A stretch of 20,525 nucleotides of DNA from positions 1 through 20,525 of IMG/VR virus record IMGVR_UViG_3300049448_000454, one strand, 5' to 3'. Of this stretch, positions 7,689 through 14,507 are shown in pieces. A model generated the notes under the pieces. It made no database searches, was not told the DNA's origin, and saw nothing but the letters and a program-made list of their open reading frames with translations. The stretch is from a virus. Each line of letters opens with the position of its first letter. Positions within the stretch are counted from its first letter, which is position 1. The translations under genes were made by a program, and so were the position numbers.

Positions 7689-9406
7689 CACATCACACCC
7701 CCGGGCTCGGCCCAGTAGTCGATCGTGGTCAGCAACGTCTCGCGCGTGCAGCGATAGTCAAGCTGCGCGGTCGCAGCGAACCCCGCGCCGCGCGTTCCGA
7801 TCCATCGCCGCAACTGCTGACCGAGCGGCGCGCTCCAGTGCGCCGTCCCCCATATCGCTGAACCCCACGACGACTCGGGCGGCGGGATGGGAATGCTCGG
7901 CGTGACCGGGGAGACGGGAAGCCCATAGTCGATCAGCATCTGCACCGTCACCGTCGGCTTCGTCGAGGCGAGGAACGTCGGGCGCACGAGCGTGAATCGC
8001 TTCTGCAGCCCCGGCGCGCCCATGGCCTGATAGGCGGGCGTCACCTGACACAGGATCGGCTGGCCGCTCGTGGTCGGCGCGGCGATGGTCACGTTGTCGA
8101 GCGTGCCGTCAAACGCGCGCACCACGCGCCCGTCGTTCGTCCCGGCGAAGATGTCGGAGTCGATCGAGACGTAGCAGGTATAGGGCATCGCCTTGAACAT
8201 CGACCACGCTCCGTTGGTGACCTTGAGCGCGAATACGTCGCCGGGGTTTTGCAGTGCGGTCGGCGGCACGTTGACCGTGAGAAGTTCCTCGGCTGGCAGC
8301 GATTGAACTTGCCAACCATCGAAGGTGTTGTAGTTCTGCATCAAGCTCGCGATGACCGGCGCAATCACGTACGTCGCGCGCTTCTGCTCAATCTCGCCGA
8401 GGGTCGGCGAGTTGAGCAGCGTGCTGAGTGGGGTGAGCCCGAATTGCGACAGGATGTGGACGTCGGCCCCGGTCATAATGACCGCGCGATGTCCCACCGG
8501 GAGCGGGCCCACGTTCCACACGCCGCTCAACTGGAACTCGCCGAGCGTGTCGGGGTCGGTGCCCTTATAGATCACGACGTCGCCCTGCGAAGACACCGCG
8601 ACGAGGTAATCGTCGATGCCGATGCCACCGTCGACGGTCCAATTCACAAGCGCAACCAGCTTGCCGCCACGGCGGAACTGCTCACCGAAGTCGAACATCT
8701 TCACCGTGCCGGTGATCTGGCTCACCGGGAGGTACCATGCGTGCGTGCTGTTGAACTCGATGAACCACAGGCGCTTTTTCCACTCGGTGACGTAGCAGAA
8801 CTTCGAGGGGTCCGCGCCGTTGATCTGGCCCACGCCCGCGCCAGCGACTGGCATCGTCCACGCGCCGTTGTAGATCGCGTAGCCCCCAAGCTGGTTGCAG
8901 GCGAGCAGGAACGAGCCCGCTACGTTCTGGAAATTGATCCACGACCAGAACGCAATCAAGCCCGAGCCGCCAACGCCAACCTCGGCGGTCCATGGGCCCG
9001 CGCCGCCAGCGGTGACGTCGTAGATGAAGCCGCCGCGCGCTGCGAAGAGCTTGCCCGCTGGGGGCAGCGCCTGCGCGACGGGAGCGCGCAGAATGCTGGC
9101 GGCGAGACTAATCTCGTTGCGGATGCGCGTCTTCAAGGTCGGCACGGTCGGCGCTGGGTAGTAGCTCATCAGCGTCCACACCGGGCCAACGCCGGGGATG
9201 CTGTTCGCCCATTCGGTGTAGCCCTTGCGCGTTTTGATGCCGAAGTCTTCGACAGTCACGTTGACGAGCGAGATTGCGTACTGCGGTCCCATCACCGCGA
9301 ACGCATCGCGCATGTTCAGCCCCTGCGTCGGGATGGCGACCGGGATCAACTGCCCGACTGGCGGTCGCGCCTTGCGGGTGTTCTGCAGAGTGGCGGCTCG
9401 GAACAT
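7688..9406 (-). CDS. Tail nozzle-like (tail tubular protein B role) structural protein
   Basis: This 572-residue protein matches the large beta-rich podovirus tail family that follows the adaptor gene, in the role of T7 gp12. The opening VAIPTQGLNMRDAFAVMGP (residues 23-41) and GIKTRKGYTEW are typical. Later come KKRLWFIEFNSTHAWYLPVS (210-229), FGEQFRRGGKLVALVNWTVD (240-259), DDYLVAVSSQGDVVIYKGTD (265-284) and a repeated 'G.W.vG..P.G.R' strand. Together they suggest blades of a propeller-like fold. The open frame continues 140 codons further upstream to 9826, but that part is an Arg/His-rich reading of the adaptor gene in another frame. The true start is therefore the ATG at 9406, two bases after the adaptor stop. 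No clear ribosome binding site is seen there, so translational coupling is likely. Confidence 0.85.
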   Translation of the reverse strand: MFRAATLQNTRKARPPVGQLIPVAIPTQGLNMRDAFAVMGPQYAISLVNVTVEDFGIKTRKGYTEWANSIPGVGPVWTLMSYYPAPTVPTLKTRIRNEISLAASILRAPVAQALPPAGKLFAARGGFIYDVTAGGAGPWTAEVGVGGSGLIAFWSWINFQNVAGSFLLACNQLGGYAIYNGAWTMPVAGAGVGQINGADPSKFCYVTEWKKRLWFIEFNSTHAWYLPVSQITGTVKMFDFGEQFRRGGKLVALVNWTVDGGIGIDDYLVAVSSQGDVVIYKGTDPDTLGEFQLSGVWNVGPLPVGHRAVIMTGADVHILSQFGLTPLSTLLNSPTLGEIEQKRATYVIAPVIASLMQNYNTFDGWQVQSLPAEELLTVNVPPTALQNPGDVFALKVTNGAWSMFKAMPYTCYVSIDSDIFAGTNDGRVVRAFDGTLDNVTIAAPTTSGQPILCQVTPAYQAMGAPGLQKRFTLVRPTFLASTKPTVTVQMLIDYGLPVSPVTPSIPIPPPESSWGSAIWGTAHWSAPLGQQLRRWIGTRGAGFAATAQLDYRCTRETLLTTIDYWAEPGGVM

Positions 9407-9408
9407 GG

Positions 9409-10140
9409 CTATCCGAAGCCCGAGTCGGGGACGTTCGCCGCGCTGTCGATGTAGCGGAAGCCACCGGGCATCGGGCCCGAGAGCGTGAGCGCCTGCGCGA
9501 CCTTGTCGTGCCCGAGCAGGAGCGACATGCGGTCGTTGAAGTCGCTCTGCACCGCGACCGTCGCCATGCCCTTCTGCTCCAGCCACTTGAGCTTGATCGC
9601 GAGCACCATCAGCAACCAGTCGAGGCGCGGCATGTCCGAATTCAGAGTGGCGCGCTGCTTGAAGAGCGTCGGGGTGACGCCGTCGATCACCCAGTTCGCA
9701 TCGACGTACTCGATGGTGATCACCTCGCCGTTCATCGGCGCGACGAGGAACTGAAGCTGGTCGGCGAAGATGCGGCACATCGGGCTGATGGTGAGTTTCG
9801 GCACCCAAGCCTTCGCCGCCGCCCACTGCTGTGCATTCACGATCACGATCGGGCGGCGCATCGTGGTCGACCAGCCGGTGTCGTCAACGAAGCGCGAGAA
9901 GTCGGCTGGAAGGGGAAACGTGGTCAAGACCCCGTTGCCCGCGACCGTGAACGTCTTGCGAAGCTGCTGCCAGTCGTAGGCCTCGGCGACCATGATCCCG
10001 GCGAGATTCGCCACGCTCCCCATGAGGAGCGCCGTTTCGTCGGTGGAGTCGTACACGCCCGGAGGAGCGGGCAGCGACATCTGCACCGAGGCCTGCTGCA
10101 CCTCGTAGAGGATCGTGTCGAGCTTTTGGGCCGAGGCCAT
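9409..10140 (-). CDS. Tail adaptor / head-to-tail connector protein
   Basis: This 243-residue protein fits the podovirus adaptor family that joins the portal to the tail (T7 gp11 or P22 gp4 role). The pattern is AEAYDWQQLRKTFTV at 52-66, then TTFPLPADFSRFVDDTGW at about 73-90, then a RRPIVIVNAQQWAAAKA stretch. Next come a FADQLQFLVAP strand, ITIEYVDANWVIDG, and LDWLLMVLAIKLKWLEQKG near 173-191. The order 'DWq.L ... fpLP.DF.rfvd.t.W ... Q.W' is characteristic. It is followed directly by the nozzle-like gene, which is the standard order for this tail type. A TGAGG ribosome binding site overlaps the stop of the preceding gene, eight bases upstream. Confidence 0.85.
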   Translation of the reverse strand: MASAQKLDTILYEVQQASVQMSLPAPPGVYDSTDETALLMGSVANLAGIMVAEAYDWQQLRKTFTVAGNGVLTTFPLPADFSRFVDDTGWSTTMRRPIVIVNAQQWAAAKAWVPKLTISPMCRIFADQLQFLVAPMNGEVITIEYVDANWVIDGVTPTLFKQRATLNSDMPRLDWLLMVLAIKLKWLEQKGMATVAVQSDFNDRMSLLLGHDKVAQALTLSGPMPGGFRYIDSAANVPDSGFG

Positions 10141-10148
10141 CTACAGCC

Positions 10149-10733
10149 TCACGCAGGCTGCGGCTCGTTCTTCGCCATCTTCTCCAAGATGACGGTGAGC
10201 CGCCGCACTTCGGAGGTGAGTTCGGCGATCTGCCCGTCGCGCTTCTCCAGTTCCGCCTGCATGCGGATGAACGGCGCTTCGCCGCGCGCGGCCTCGATGT
10301 AGAGCTTCGCGAGTTGCTTGAGCTTGGTCGCGCCCATGATCTTCTGCACCGTGATGTCGGGAAGCTCGGCGAGTTGCTCGACGGTGAAGACCTTGAAGAA
10401 GCGGTACTCCTCGACTTGCGCGCGCGTCATCTGCGGCCAGTGCTCAAGGCGCATGCCGCTCGCGCCGGGCTCGCTCTGGCCGCTCTGCTTCCACGCGCTA
10501 TACGCCCCGGGCCACCGCTGCCGGTCGGTGTCGCGCACCGGGCGGTCGATGATGTTGTCCTTCGAGTTGTAAATCTTCACGCACTCCACATCCTTGAAGC
10601 ACGGGTGCCCCTGCTTCTCGGTTTCGGCGTCATCGGGAATCGCGCCGATGTAGAACGCGACCGGGAGCTTCTCGTCTCCCTTGTAGGGGTTGCGGACGTC
10701 GAAGTGGCTGATGTCGGATTCAAATGTTTCCAT
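10149..10733 (-). CDS. Conserved podovirus late protein with C-terminal coiled coil
   Basis: This 194-residue protein belongs to a conserved group found between capsid and adaptor genes. Recognisable parts are 'PVAFYIGAIPDDAET...GHPCFKDVECVKIYNSKDN' (about 24-60), 'RPVRDTDRQRWPGAYSAWK' (64-82), 'LEHWPQMTRAQVEEYRFFKV' (96-115), 'FTVEQLAELPD' and 'KLKQLAKLYIEAARGEAP'. A final coiled coil spans about 147-185. The function is not known to me; location suggests a minor head or connector component, or an assembly factor. The frame is open to an ATG at 10760, but the ATG at 10733 has a strong AAGGAG seven bases upstream, so I take that as the start. It overlaps the end of the previous gene by 14 bases. 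Confidence 0.72.
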   Translation of the reverse strand: METFESDISHFDVRNPYKGDEKLPVAFYIGAIPDDAETEKQGHPCFKDVECVKIYNSKDNIIDRPVRDTDRQRWPGAYSAWKQSGQSEPGASGMRLEHWPQMTRAQVEEYRFFKVFTVEQLAELPDITVQKIMGATKLKQLAKLYIEAARGEAPFIRMQAELEKRDGQIAELTSEVRRLTVILEKMAKNEPQPA

Positions 10734-10953
10734 CGGATGTCTCCTTGGCTGCTGGGTCATCGGCGAGCGCGGGCGGCGGCGGCGCTTGGCTTGAGTCGAA
10801 GGTGTAGTTCGCCTGCAGCGAGCCGTCCGCGTTGATCTTCGCCTTGGCGATGGACACGAAAAATGTGCTCGGCAGGCCCGAGGCCTTGCGGATCAAGTCG
10901 AGCACCTCGCTCGCTGGGATGATTGCCGTGCCCTGCCCGCTGCTGCTTGCCAT
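10720..10953 (-). CDS. Small late protein, unknown function
   Basis: This 77-residue protein begins with a Ser/Gly-rich tip, then a helical segment PASEVLDLIRKASGLPS (13-29), then FFVSIAKAKINADGSLQANYTF (31-52), which looks like two beta strands. It ends in a Pro/Ala/Asp-rich tail. It starts four bases after the candidate decoration gene and overlaps the next gene by 14 bases. I recognise no family. Small proteins at this position downstream of the capsid gene are usually minor virion or head-completion components, but nothing in the sequence proves that. Confidence 0.6.
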   Translation of the reverse strand: MASSSGQGTAIIPASEVLDLIRKASGLPSTFFVSIAKAKINADGSLQANYTFDSSQAPPPPALADDPAAKETSDGNI

Positions 10954-10957
10954 GGCG

Positions 10958-11572
10958 TCAGGCGACCGCCGCGCTCGCTGCGACTTGAGAGCCGAAGGTT
11001 GACTGACCGTTCGTGAGCGCCACGCCGCTGCGGTTGGTGAATCCGACCTCGACCACTGCGCCGATCGCGACCGCGCCCGGTGCCGTGACCGTCTTCATCG
11101 GGAAGCCGGTGAATGCTGGCCCTGCGCCCGCATCACGCGAGCCGCCAGCGCCTGCAGCGCCGATGCCGAAGCCTGCGGTGTAGGGCAGGCACCCGGCTGC
11201 TCCCGGGATGTTCTTGTAGCTCGGCGCGCCCGAGGTCTGCGTGCGCCCGGTGCCGATGTACATGAAGCGCGAGTCGACTGCGGCGCTCGCGTCGAGCTTC
11301 GACGCGCCCGGGGAGTAGTCGTCGGTGAAGCCCGCCTTGATGATGCCGAAGAGCGCGTTGCTGATCAGCGGATTGGAAAACGGACTGATGACCACCTCGG
11401 GCCCGTAGCCGATCCCGGTCGAGAGCGCGCCGGTCGATGCGTTGCCGGTCGTGTCCTTGTCGAAAGGGGAGCCCTTCGGGCCCGAGATAAGATCGAACGC
11501 AACGGGCTGGCCCACGCTGGGGTTCGCGCCCGTGTTGTTCGCCTTGGTGTCGCCGGGAAGAGATGCGGGCAT
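10958..11572 (-). CDS. Gly/Ala/Thr-rich late protein, candidate capsid decoration protein
   Basis: This 204-residue protein is rich in Gly, Ala, Thr and Ser and poor in Lys and Glu. It has many short beta-prone segments, such as SRFMYIGTGRTQTSGAPSY near 101-119 and GAVAIGAVVEVGFTNRSGVA near 165-184. It lies two genes after the major capsid protein and has a very strong ribosome binding site (TAAGGAG overlapping the stop of the preceding gene, with the ATG five bases on), which suits high expression. A head decoration or stabilising role is the best inference. A fibre-like surface protein is the alternative. I do not recognise a named domain. Confidence 0.62.
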   Translation of the reverse strand: MPASLPGDTKANNTGANPSVGQPVAFDLISGPKGSPFDKDTTGNASTGALSTGIGYGPEVVISPFSNPLISNALFGIIKAGFTDDYSPGASKLDASAAVDSRFMYIGTGRTQTSGAPSYKNIPGAAGCLPYTAGFGIGAAGAGGSRDAGAGPAFTGFPMKTVTAPGAVAIGAVVEVGFTNRSGVALTNGQSTFGSQVAASAAVA

Positions 11573-11581
11573 GGTTGCTCC

Positions 11582-11842
11582 TTACGGTTTCGGTGCGAAG
11601 CTCGTGCCGAGCAGACTCGGCGGCACTTCGTTGTCGGTCGATGCTCCTGCGATCACCTCGCCGAGCGGTGGTGGCGGCGTCATCGCGACAGCCGGTTCCG
11701 GCTTGTTGGCACGCGTGCTCGCGCTCTCGTGCTGCGGATCGCTCGCGCGATCGCCTACTTCGCCCACGATGGGCGGCGCGACGAACGGCTTGAAGTCCGG
11801 GTCGGGCGCGTTTCGCAGGATGCTGGGGTCGTTCTCGTTCAT
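11582..11842 (-). CDS. Small Pro-rich, probably disordered late protein
   Basis: This 86-residue protein is rich in Pro, Ala, Asp and Ser, with no clear hydrophobic core, so it is probably disordered. The ATG has a good AGAGGTGA ribosome binding site, and the whole gene sits immediately after the intrinsic terminator that follows the capsid gene. Its stop TAA overlaps the ribosome binding site of the next gene. I do not recognise a family. The favourable start signal and the tight fit between neighbours support it as real, but a linker-like or accessory virion role is only a guess. Confidence 0.55.
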   Translation of the reverse strand: MNENDPSILRNAPDPDFKPFVAPPIVGEVGDRASDPQHESASTRANKPEPAVAMTPPPPLGEVIAGASTDNEVPPSLLGTSFAPKP

Positions 11843-11858
11843 CGTTCACCTCTTGAAG

Positions 11859-11899
11859 AAAAACCGGGGGAGCGCCGCCGGTCGACAGCGCCCCCTCGG
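11859..11899 (-). terminator. Intrinsic terminator after the major capsid gene
   Basis: On the minus strand a 12-position stem (CCGAGGGGGCGC paired with GCGCTCCCCCGG, one C/A mismatch and one G/U pair) encloses a 12-base loop and is followed at once by TTTTT. It lies 15 bases after the capsid stop codon and just ahead of the next gene's ribosome binding site. This is the form of a Rho-independent terminator and would lower transcription of the genes beyond the capsid gene. A second small hairpin at 11895-11908 (CTCGG CCTT CCGAG) uses part of the same arm. Confidence 0.75.
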
Positions 11900-11914
11900 A
11901 AGGCCGAGAAAAAA

Positions 11915-12880
11915 TTACGGCGAGATGAGCCGTCCTTGGAACTGCGAGCCGCTGCTCGTGAGGTTCCCCGCCCAGCCGATGATCTGCACCTCGGCGTCTT
12001 GGTTGATCGCGTACCGCTTGTTGGGCGCGAGCGGCACCATGTTGCGCGCCGAGTGCGGGCGGTAGAACAGGTACTTCGTGTTGAGGAAGAACATCGTCTT
12101 CGCTGGGCAGAAGCCGCCGATGCCCCCGTCGAGCACGACGTCCGCGTCCATGTACTTGATGGTCGGGAAGCCGAGCGTCGCGCGGTTGGGATCGGTGAAC
12201 CGCTGATTCGCCTGCAGCGAGGCGATGTAAATGCCCCACATGAAGCCGTCCATGACGATGAGGTCCGGGCGGTCCATGCCGCGCACGAGCGATGCCCACA
12301 TGGTGTTCATCGCGCCCTGCACGGTGAGGTTGGTGAGCGCCGCGCCTGCGGTGGTCGTCTTCGAGCGCCAGAACGTCCACGTCACGCGGTCGATGCCGCC
12401 GTAGGTGCCCGCCGCCGGGTTGACCGGCACGGCTGCGTCGAGCCCGGTGATCTGCTTGCCGCCGTTCGCAGTGCCGTCCGAGTACACGCCGCCCGCGAGC
12501 AGGTTCGACATCGTGCTCTCAGCGACGCCGAGCCGCGCGTCGATGAGGTCGATCATCTGCTCCCGGCCCGCGTTCTGCAGTTGCTCAAGCCCGGAGATGA
12601 TGACGGGGCACGCGGCCTGCTTCAGGTCGAACTGCGCCGCGCTGATCACGTCCTGCGCCGCGACCGGCAGCAAGTCGTAACCCGAGTACCAGCCTGCGTT
12701 GCCGTTCTCAGCGAAGCTCAGTTCCTGCAGGATGGTCGAGCCACCCGAGACGGTCTTGATGTTGCCGCGCGAGTCGATGTACGTGAGCAGCGCGTTGTTC
12801 TTGGTGACGTTGTCGGCGATCTTGCGCGAGCGACTCTCGATCGTCGTCGCGACGATGTCCGAAACATTTGGGAAGGCCAC
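11915..12880 (-). CDS. Major capsid protein
   Basis: This 321-residue protein is the main head shell subunit, presumably of HK97-like fold. Recognisable parts: an N-terminal segment with 'IADNVTKNNALLTYI' (21-35) and 'GGSTILQELSFAEN' (46-59); WYSGYDLLPVAAQDVISAAQ (64-83); the 'NGGKQITGLDAAVPV.P..GTYGGIDR' stretch (139-165) with a following FWR; and the C-terminal EVQIIGWAGNLTSSGSQFQG (about 297-316). This combination is typical of a widespread podovirus capsid family of similar length. The start is GTG at 12880 with AGAGGAG seven bases upstream; no in-frame ATG precedes it closely. The gene is set apart from its neighbours by a 182-base structured leader and a downstream terminator, which suggests separate control of its dosage. 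Confidence 0.88.
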   Translation of the reverse strand: MAFPNVSDIVATTIESRSRKIADNVTKNNALLTYIDSRGNIKTVSGGSTILQELSFAENGNAGWYSGYDLLPVAAQDVISAAQFDLKQAACPVIISGLEQLQNAGREQMIDLIDARLGVAESTMSNLLAGGVYSDGTANGGKQITGLDAAVPVNPAAGTYGGIDRVTWTFWRSKTTTAGAALTNLTVQGAMNTMWASLVRGMDRPDLIVMDGFMWGIYIASLQANQRFTDPNRATLGFPTIKYMDADVVLDGGIGGFCPAKTMFFLNTKYLFYRPHSARNMVPLAPNKRYAINQDAEVQIIGWAGNLTSSGSQFQGRLISP

Positions 12881-12969
12881 GATGGACTCCTCTCAAGGTT
12901 GCAAAGAAAATACTTCTCCTTGCCCGCGAGGCCTCTCGTGTTCGATCTACGATGGCACGCGCCCTTGAT

Positions 12970-13040
12970 CGGTCGGGCTGACCGGCTCACGCTACTCCGC
13001 GATGGCACCGAAGTGTTCGCGGCCCCTCGCGTGGGAGGGG
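12970..13040 (-). promoter_or_regulatory. Structured RNA leader upstream of the capsid gene (consecutive hairpins)
   Basis: The 182-base gap between the scaffold and capsid genes can form several stem-loops in the minus-strand transcript. At 13023-13040 a perfect 6-bp stem (CCCCTC/GAGGGG) has a 6-base loop. At 12997-13022 a 6-bp stem (CCGCGA/TCGCGG) encloses CAC-TTCG-GTG, the ultrastable cUUCGg tetraloop. At 12970-12984 there is a 5-bp stem (CGGTC/GACCG). None has a U-tract, so they do not look like terminators. A role in mRNA stability, processing, or insulating capsid translation is inferred. No convincing promoter is visible in the rest of the gap, which holds an A/T-richer stretch and the capsid ribosome binding site. 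Confidence 0.55.
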
Positions 13041-13062
13041 ACTACGCTGCTCGCCGGGTGGC

Positions 13063-14271
13063 CTAGCCGCCGCTCGACTGATCCCACGCGGCCTCGATGA
13101 GGGCGCGTCGATCGTCGCCTGCTGGTCCCGGTACTGCGCCTGCTGGAGCGGGTGCGCTGCTCAAGCTCACTGCGGTACGTCTCGCCCGCTGGGCGGCTTG
13201 TGCTGCGGCGCTGGCGCGCTCCGACTCCGCACGCTTCGCGAAAACCTCGCTCACCTGCGGATGTAGCTTTATAGCCCTATCGTAGGCGTCTTGCAAGCTA
13301 ATGGTTGCACCCCGTTGGGTGTGCAAGTCCATGATGTCGGCCATAAGCTCGCGCACGTCCTCAAAGAATTCGTGGCCCGCATCGGCAGCGAAGCTCTCCA
13401 CGTCGGTCGAGGCGTTGGCGTTTATCTCGGCCACGGCGCGCTGCCGCTGGGCCTGCTGCTGGCCGAAGTACTGCATCACCGGCTGCAGTTGCTGCTGCAT
13501 CTCCCGGCGCAGCCGCTCGCCCATCATCGTGGCCGGGTCCGAGGTCGGTGCCTGACCGGCCAGCACCGAGTCGAGGGTCACGAGGTCGACGCCGTACGAC
13601 TTGATGATGTTCGCGATCACCGTCGCCTTGTCGGCGACCGAGCCGTGGCGCAGCGCGTTATCCGCTTGAAAAAGCTGGGTCATCATCCCGAGCGCGTCGT
13701 TGCCGCTCGCGTTGATGTTGGCCGCGTAGGGCGCGAGCACGCTCTGGACATGCGTGAGCGCATCGCGCGCGCCCGCCGACTCCTTGACCGCCCGGGCGAC
13801 CTCAGTCTCCCGGCGCACGACCTCCTGCTGCACGTCAGGCGGGAGCTTGCCCCACTGCTCCCGGGCCCCGGGTCGCCACGAGACGGGGGCGCGCAGGGCC
13901 TGCGGGGCGGCTGCTGGCGGGGGTGCTGCCTGTCCCGGGGCTGGGGCCTTCGGTGGAACCGCTGGCGCGATCGCGTGCTGCCCTCCCAGCGGGACCGGGG
14001 CGCGCGGCGGCGCGGTCTTGACGGTCGGCGCGGGCGGTGGGGCCTCGCTGCCCGGGACGAAGCGCCCATCCGGGCCGCGAGCGCGCTCACCGAGCCCCGG
14101 AGCCGCCGCAGGCTGAGGGTGGGCCTGTGGACCCGGCGCGGGTGCCGGTGGCGCGTCGCGGTTTTCGACGATGTCGAACGCGCGGGCGACGTCATCCTGT
14201 CGGGAGGTTTCCCCGCCGCCCGGAGCGTCGCCGCCGGGTTCCTGTCCTGCCGGGACTTCGTTCTCAGCCAT
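13063..14271 (-). CDS. Scaffolding-like capsid assembly protein
   Basis: This protein of about 402 residues precedes the capsid gene, the usual place for a scaffold. Positions below count from the first of two adjacent ATGs. Residues 41-127 are Pro/Ala-rich and likely disordered. Next comes a motif typical of podovirus scaffold-like proteins, WRPGAREQWGKLPPDVQQEV (133-152) with RRETEVARAVKE. Gln-rich helices follow (QLQPVMQYFGQQQAQRQRAV). Then comes 'FFEDVRELMADIMDLHTQRGATISLQDAYDRAI', which matches the family's '.yF.dVr..Ma.li..g...sLqeAYd.A' end. The C-terminus is basic and helical. I place the start at the second ATG (14271), because the GGAG ribosome binding site sits five bases before it and only two before the first (14274). 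That same GGAG lies inside the parS-like sequence. Confidence 0.75.
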   Translation of the reverse strand: MAENEVPAGQEPGGDAPGGGETSRQDDVARAFDIVENRDAPPAPAPGPQAHPQPAAAPGLGERARGPDGRFVPGSEAPPPAPTVKTAPPRAPVPLGGQHAIAPAVPPKAPAPGQAAPPPAAAPQALRAPVSWRPGAREQWGKLPPDVQQEVVRRETEVARAVKESAGARDALTHVQSVLAPYAANINASGNDALGMMTQLFQADNALRHGSVADKATVIANIIKSYGVDLVTLDSVLAGQAPTSDPATMMGERLRREMQQQLQPVMQYFGQQQAQRQRAVAEINANASTDVESFAADAGHEFFEDVRELMADIMDLHTQRGATISLQDAYDRAIKLHPQVSEVFAKRAESERASAAAQAAQRARRTAVSLSSAPAPAGAVPGPAGDDRRALIEAAWDQSSGG

Positions 14272-14274
14272 CAT

Positions 14275-14290
14275 TGCTCCACGTGAAACA
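14275..14290. promoter_or_regulatory. parS-like ParB-binding site
   Basis: The 16-mer TGCTCCACGTGAAACA matches the bacterial chromosomal parS consensus TGTTNCACGTGAAACA at 14 of 15 specified positions (C instead of T at position 3). It contains the invariant CACGTG core and a perfect GTGAAACA right half. It lies between two divergent genes, overlapping the scaffold gene's ribosome binding site and the -35 region of the plus-strand promoter. No parB gene is in the window, so any ParB would come from the host or from elsewhere in the phage. The match is seen directly; binding is inferred. Confidence 0.5.
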
Positions 14291-14303
14291 TAGCATGTGC
14301 TAT
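14290..14303. repeat. Inverted repeat, operator-like
   Basis: ATAGCA-TG-TGCTAT is a perfect 6-bp inverted repeat with a two-base centre. It begins on the last base of the parS-like site and overlaps the first three bases of the plus-strand -10 element. Its position and size suit a dimeric repressor site for that promoter. No candidate repressor with a clear helix-turn-helix is in the window. Confidence 0.45.
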
Positions 14304-14306
14304 ACT
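14298..14306 (+). promoter_or_regulatory. Extended -10 promoter for the small plus-strand gene
   Basis: TGCTATACT is an extended -10 element (TGn TATACT, one base off TATAAT) in otherwise GC-rich DNA. The hexamer at the expected -35 position (14278-14283, TCCACG) matches TTGACA at only three positions, which extended -10 promoters tolerate. Six bases separate the element from the ATG at 14313, so transcription would begin at or next to the A of that ATG and give a leaderless mRNA. Confidence 0.55.
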
Positions 14307-14312
14307 CGCGCC

Positions 14313-14507
14313 ATGCCCAACTTCAAAGTCAAGCGCGAGACACCCTTGAGCCCCGAGCACGCTCGCCAGTGGGAGCGGTTCACGGGCCTGCCGTACGACG
14401 TCGAGGCCGACGCTCGCGCCAAGGAATGGCAGGCGTTCAATCTGTACCACCTTGAGCAGAAGAGGGCTGCTGCAAAACTTCGGCGACGATCGGGGCGAGC
14501 AAAGTAG
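14313..14507 (+). CDS. Small plus-strand protein of unknown function, probably leaderless
   Basis: This 64-residue protein starts MPNFKVKRETPLSPEHARQW and ends in a strongly basic tail (EQKRAAAKLRRRSGRAK, residues 48-64). The middle is charged and helical (residues 15-50). The tail could contact nucleic acid, but I see no helix-turn-helix and recognise no family. It is the only plus-strand gene inside the late block. The frame stays open upstream, but the extended -10 just before the ATG at 14313 marks that codon as the start. There is no ribosome binding site, consistent with a leaderless mRNA. Its last 71 bases are antisense to the 3' end of the 574-residue gene. A chance frame cannot be excluded, but promoter placement and the lack of another gene in this gap support it. 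Confidence 0.55.
   Translation: MPNFKVKRETPLSPEHARQWERFTGLPYDVEADARAKEWQAFNLYHLEQKRAAAKLRRRSGRAK

Noticed and set aside
9407-9826. N-terminal 140-codon extension of the nozzle-like gene
   Set aside because: The extension is His/Arg/Gly-rich and overlaps the adaptor gene in another frame. The conserved family sequence begins just after the ATG at 9406.
11133-12380. 415-codon minus-strand frame across the capsid and decoration genes
   Set aside because: Arg/His-rich, in a different frame from the recognisable capsid protein, and it spans the terminator.
12881-12969. Promoter for the capsid gene at TATTTT
   Set aside because: A -10-like TATTTT occurs on the minus strand, but there is no -35 at suitable spacing and no extended -10. 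The support is too weak.
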